Shown: positions 6,561-8,246 of the stretch, piece by piece | Layout: every line of letters begins with the position of its first letter | How positions within the stretch are numbered: position 1 is the first letter of the stretch | NCBI GenBank assembly: GCA_021805585.1 | Contig: JAJZEY010000446.1 | Location: forward strand, 1-8,246 | Direction of reading: 5' to 3' | Source of the DNA: Planctomycetota bacterium | GTDB taxonomy: Bacteria > Planctomycetota > Phycisphaerae > WQYP01 | Length of the DNA: 8,246 nucleotides | Notes under the pieces: model-generated | Told to the model about the DNA's origin: nothing | What the model saw: only the letters and a program-made list of their open reading frames with translations | Databases searched by the model: none | Made by a program: the position numbers and the translations under genes

Positions 6561-7943
6561 ATGCGCCACAAACCGCGACATCTGGAAGGAAAGCAACAAC
6601 CGCAAAAGCCGACGGCAAATAGCGATTCCGCCGATTCGCTGCACGAATCGCGACCATTGCCCGATGAGGATCCGGCGGAATGGGCCGGAACCGAGCCGGA
6701 AATCGACGGCGAAGATTCGGAAGAAACACCGGTGGCCGGTGCCAAAGGCCGCATGGTACCACTGTCGCACAGCGGGCCATTGCCATGGGTGCAACTGCGC
6801 AACGTGGTATACGGCACATCGGTTTTCCGGAAAATGATAGGCCGCATCGCCAACGGCTTGCGTGCCGGTGATATGGTCAGCGTGTATGACCGGGATGGCG
6901 TTCCCTTCGGCACAGCAATCTATAACAGTCAGGCCCCGATCGCCCTTCGCATGATTGAATTCGGTGCCGCTTCGGTTGATGAATCATTTCTGGAACAGCG
7001 ACTGGAACGGGCGGTTCACTTTCGCCGGCAAATACTGAAGCTTGATGCCTGCACCAATGCCTACCGCATTACCCATGCCGAAGGCGATGGCCTGCCTGGC
7101 CTGATTATTGACCGGCTGGGCGACACGGCGGTGGTGGAATTTTTTTCACTGGCGATGCACCGCCGACGGGAGAGAATAGAAAAATCACTGCTATCACAAC
7201 TGGATATCAAACGGGTAATTTTCCGTGCCGATACCGCGGTGCAGGCGACCGAAGGCTTTTTCATGCCGGCGGCGAAAAACGGGCCGGTCGCAGGCGGCAT
7301 TATTACCGAGAACGGACTGCGGTTCGCGGTGGACCCGGCCGGTGGACACAAGACGGGCTTTTTTTGTGACCAGCGCGACAACCGGCGGCGACTGACGCGG
7401 TTTACCGTCGGCGGGCAAGTTCTGGACCTGTGCTGTTATAGCGGCGGGTTCGGAATATATGCGGCCGCACTGGGAAATGCGGCAAATGTGACGGCGGTCG
7501 ATCTGGATGAAAACGCCGTTGACCTGGCCCGGCGTAATGCCAACTTGAATAAAATATCGGCCGCCCGCTACCAGACCGTTCATGCCGACAGCTTTCCATA
7601 CCTGAGGCAGATGAAACAAAACGGGCGGACTTTTGACACTGTAATTCTGGACCCTCCCAAGCTGATACCGCAACGGGCCGATTTTGCCGACGGGCGCCAG
7701 GCCTATTTTGACTTAAACAAGCTGGCCATGGGCGTGGTCAGGCCGGGCGGCCTTCTGGCAACCTGTTCATGCAGCGGATTGTTGGACATTTCTGAATTTA
7801 TGAATGTATTAAAAGGCGCGGCCCGCAGCGCGCAGCGGCGGGTACAGATCATTCAGATCACGGGGCCGGGTCCGGACCATCCGGTGATGACCGAGTTTCT
7901 GGAGGGACTTTATCTAAAGTGCATCTGGTGCCGTATCTGGTAA
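6561..7943 (+). CDS. rlmI: RlmI/YccW-like class I rRNA (cytosine-C5) methyltransferase with N-terminal extension
   Basis: Residues about 73-135 form a PUA-like RNA-binding domain. The central region has NAYRITHAEGDGLPGLIIDR (166-185), and PAGGHKTGFFCDQRDNR (259-275) leads into the SAM-binding fold: motif I LDLCCYSGGFG (288-298), acidic loop VDLDENA (313-319), motif IV DPPKL (364-368) and motif VI TCSCSG (401-406), whose cysteine is the expected nucleophile. This is the pattern of RlmI, which makes m5C1962 in 23S rRNA using S-adenosylmethionine; exact target here is inferred. The C-terminus EGLYLKCIWCRIW matches the family's usual end followed by a few extra residues. At 460 residues it exceeds the usual roughly 390-400, because of a hydrophilic Glu/Pro/Ser-rich leader of about 65 residues. 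A GGA lies eight bases before the ATG at 6561, which supports this start, but an internal start at Met65 cannot be excluded. Confidence 0.88.
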   Translation: MRHKPRHLEGKQQPQKPTANSDSADSLHESRPLPDEDPAEWAGTEPEIDGEDSEETPVAGAKGRMVPLSHSGPLPWVQLRNVVYGTSVFRKMIGRIANGLRAGDMVSVYDRDGVPFGTAIYNSQAPIALRMIEFGAASVDESFLEQRLERAVHFRRQILKLDACTNAYRITHAEGDGLPGLIIDRLGDTAVVEFFSLAMHRRRERIEKSLLSQLDIKRVIFRADTAVQATEGFFMPAAKNGPVAGGIITENGLRFAVDPAGGHKTGFFCDQRDNRRRLTRFTVGGQVLDLCCYSGGFGIYAAALGNAANVTAVDLDENAVDLARRNANLNKISAARYQTVHADSFPYLRQMKQNGRTFDTVILDPPKLIPQRADFADGRQAYFDLNKLAMGVVRPGGLLATCSCSGLLDISEFMNVLKGAARSAQRRVQIIQITGPGPDHPVMTEFLEGLYLKCIWCRIW

Positions 7944-7986
7944 TAAAGCGGCAGGCACCAGCGCCGGCGTAAGAACCGGGGCCCGC

Positions 7987-8246
7987 CTACCTCGGCGACG
8001 CATTTTCCATCGCGTCGATTTCCGATTTTTTGACGCCCATCAGACCCACCTTTAATCCCGCATCCCGCAACATCCGGTTGGATTTTGAAATTAAAATAAC
8101 CAGGGCAATCAGGCCGATGAAGGACATGAACTGCGTGACCACATACAGCCACGCCCAGCGGCTGCCGCAGGCCCTTGCCAGACGGTAAAGTGCTAACAAA
8201 TACGACACCCCCAAAACAAGATACCCTATCGCGGCGACAAAAATAA
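7987..8246 (-). CDS. Small membrane protein, 5' end beyond the window
   Basis: This minus-strand frame is open from the right edge to a TAG at 7987-7989, giving at least 85 residues of the C-terminal part. A TTG at 8214 could start it, but the frame continues upstream to the edge with hydrophobic residues (IFVAAIGYLVLGVSYLLALY), so the true start is probably outside. Two membrane segments are visible: that one, and WLYVVTQFMSFIGLIALVIL. A basic, probably cytoplasmic tail follows with GLKVGLMGVKKSEID. I do not recognise the family. It converges on the methyltransferase gene with a 43-base gap. There is no obvious U-tract terminator there. Confidence 0.6.
   Translation of the reverse strand, partial: IFVAAIGYLVLGVSYLLALYRLARACGSRWAWLYVVTQFMSFIGLIALVILISKSNRMLRDAGLKVGLMGVKKSEIDAMENASPR

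Noticed and set aside
7471..7700. Short minus-strand frames inside the methyltransferase gene
   Set aside because: They overlap conserved SAM-binding motifs read on the plus strand and have no independent support.

Overview
The window is GC-rich chromosomal DNA from a bacterium with a Gram-negative-type envelope: there are two lipoprotein signal peptides with clear lipoboxes. The Ala/Pro/Thr/Gln-rich tails on the exported proteins, the acidic extension on the RNA methyltransferase and the scattered gene order would fit Planctomycetota (for example Phycisphaerae). That is an impression from protein style, not a demonstrated assignment. Most of the content is housekeeping or metabolic.

Left part (1-2265), plus strand: an M29-family metallo-aminopeptidase is followed, 87 bases later, by an exported lipoprotein with two tandem FKBP-type peptidyl-prolyl isomerase domains. 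The two domains repeat at an exact 450-base offset.

Middle (2266-3093): about 830 bases without an intact gene. It holds two relics. One is the 5' two thirds of a tRNA-Gly(UCC)-like sequence, decayed in its stems. The other, on the minus strand, is the C-terminal end of an AbiEii/AbiGii-type nucleotidyltransferase toxin, broken by two compensating frameshifts. Together they look like the scar of a former defence or mobile island, possibly one associated with a tRNA gene.

Right-centre (3094-4897), minus strand: trpB (tryptophan synthase beta chain, TrpB1 type) stands without trpA. It is followed 16 bases after its stop by a small proline-rich lipoprotein gene. A good sigma70-type promoter lies just upstream of trpB, within a roughly 370-base divergent intergenic region.

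Right part (5268-8246): an MFS transporter with its own candidate promoter and a 9-C run in its coding sequence, then an RlmI/YccW-like 23S rRNA cytosine methyltransferase with an unusual N-terminal extension, both on the plus strand. Converging from the right edge is the 3' part of a small membrane protein gene.

I found no CRISPR array, intact insertion sequence, phage gene or intact defence system. The best candidates for a second look are the AbiEii relic with the tRNA relic, and the lipoprotein coupled to trpB.
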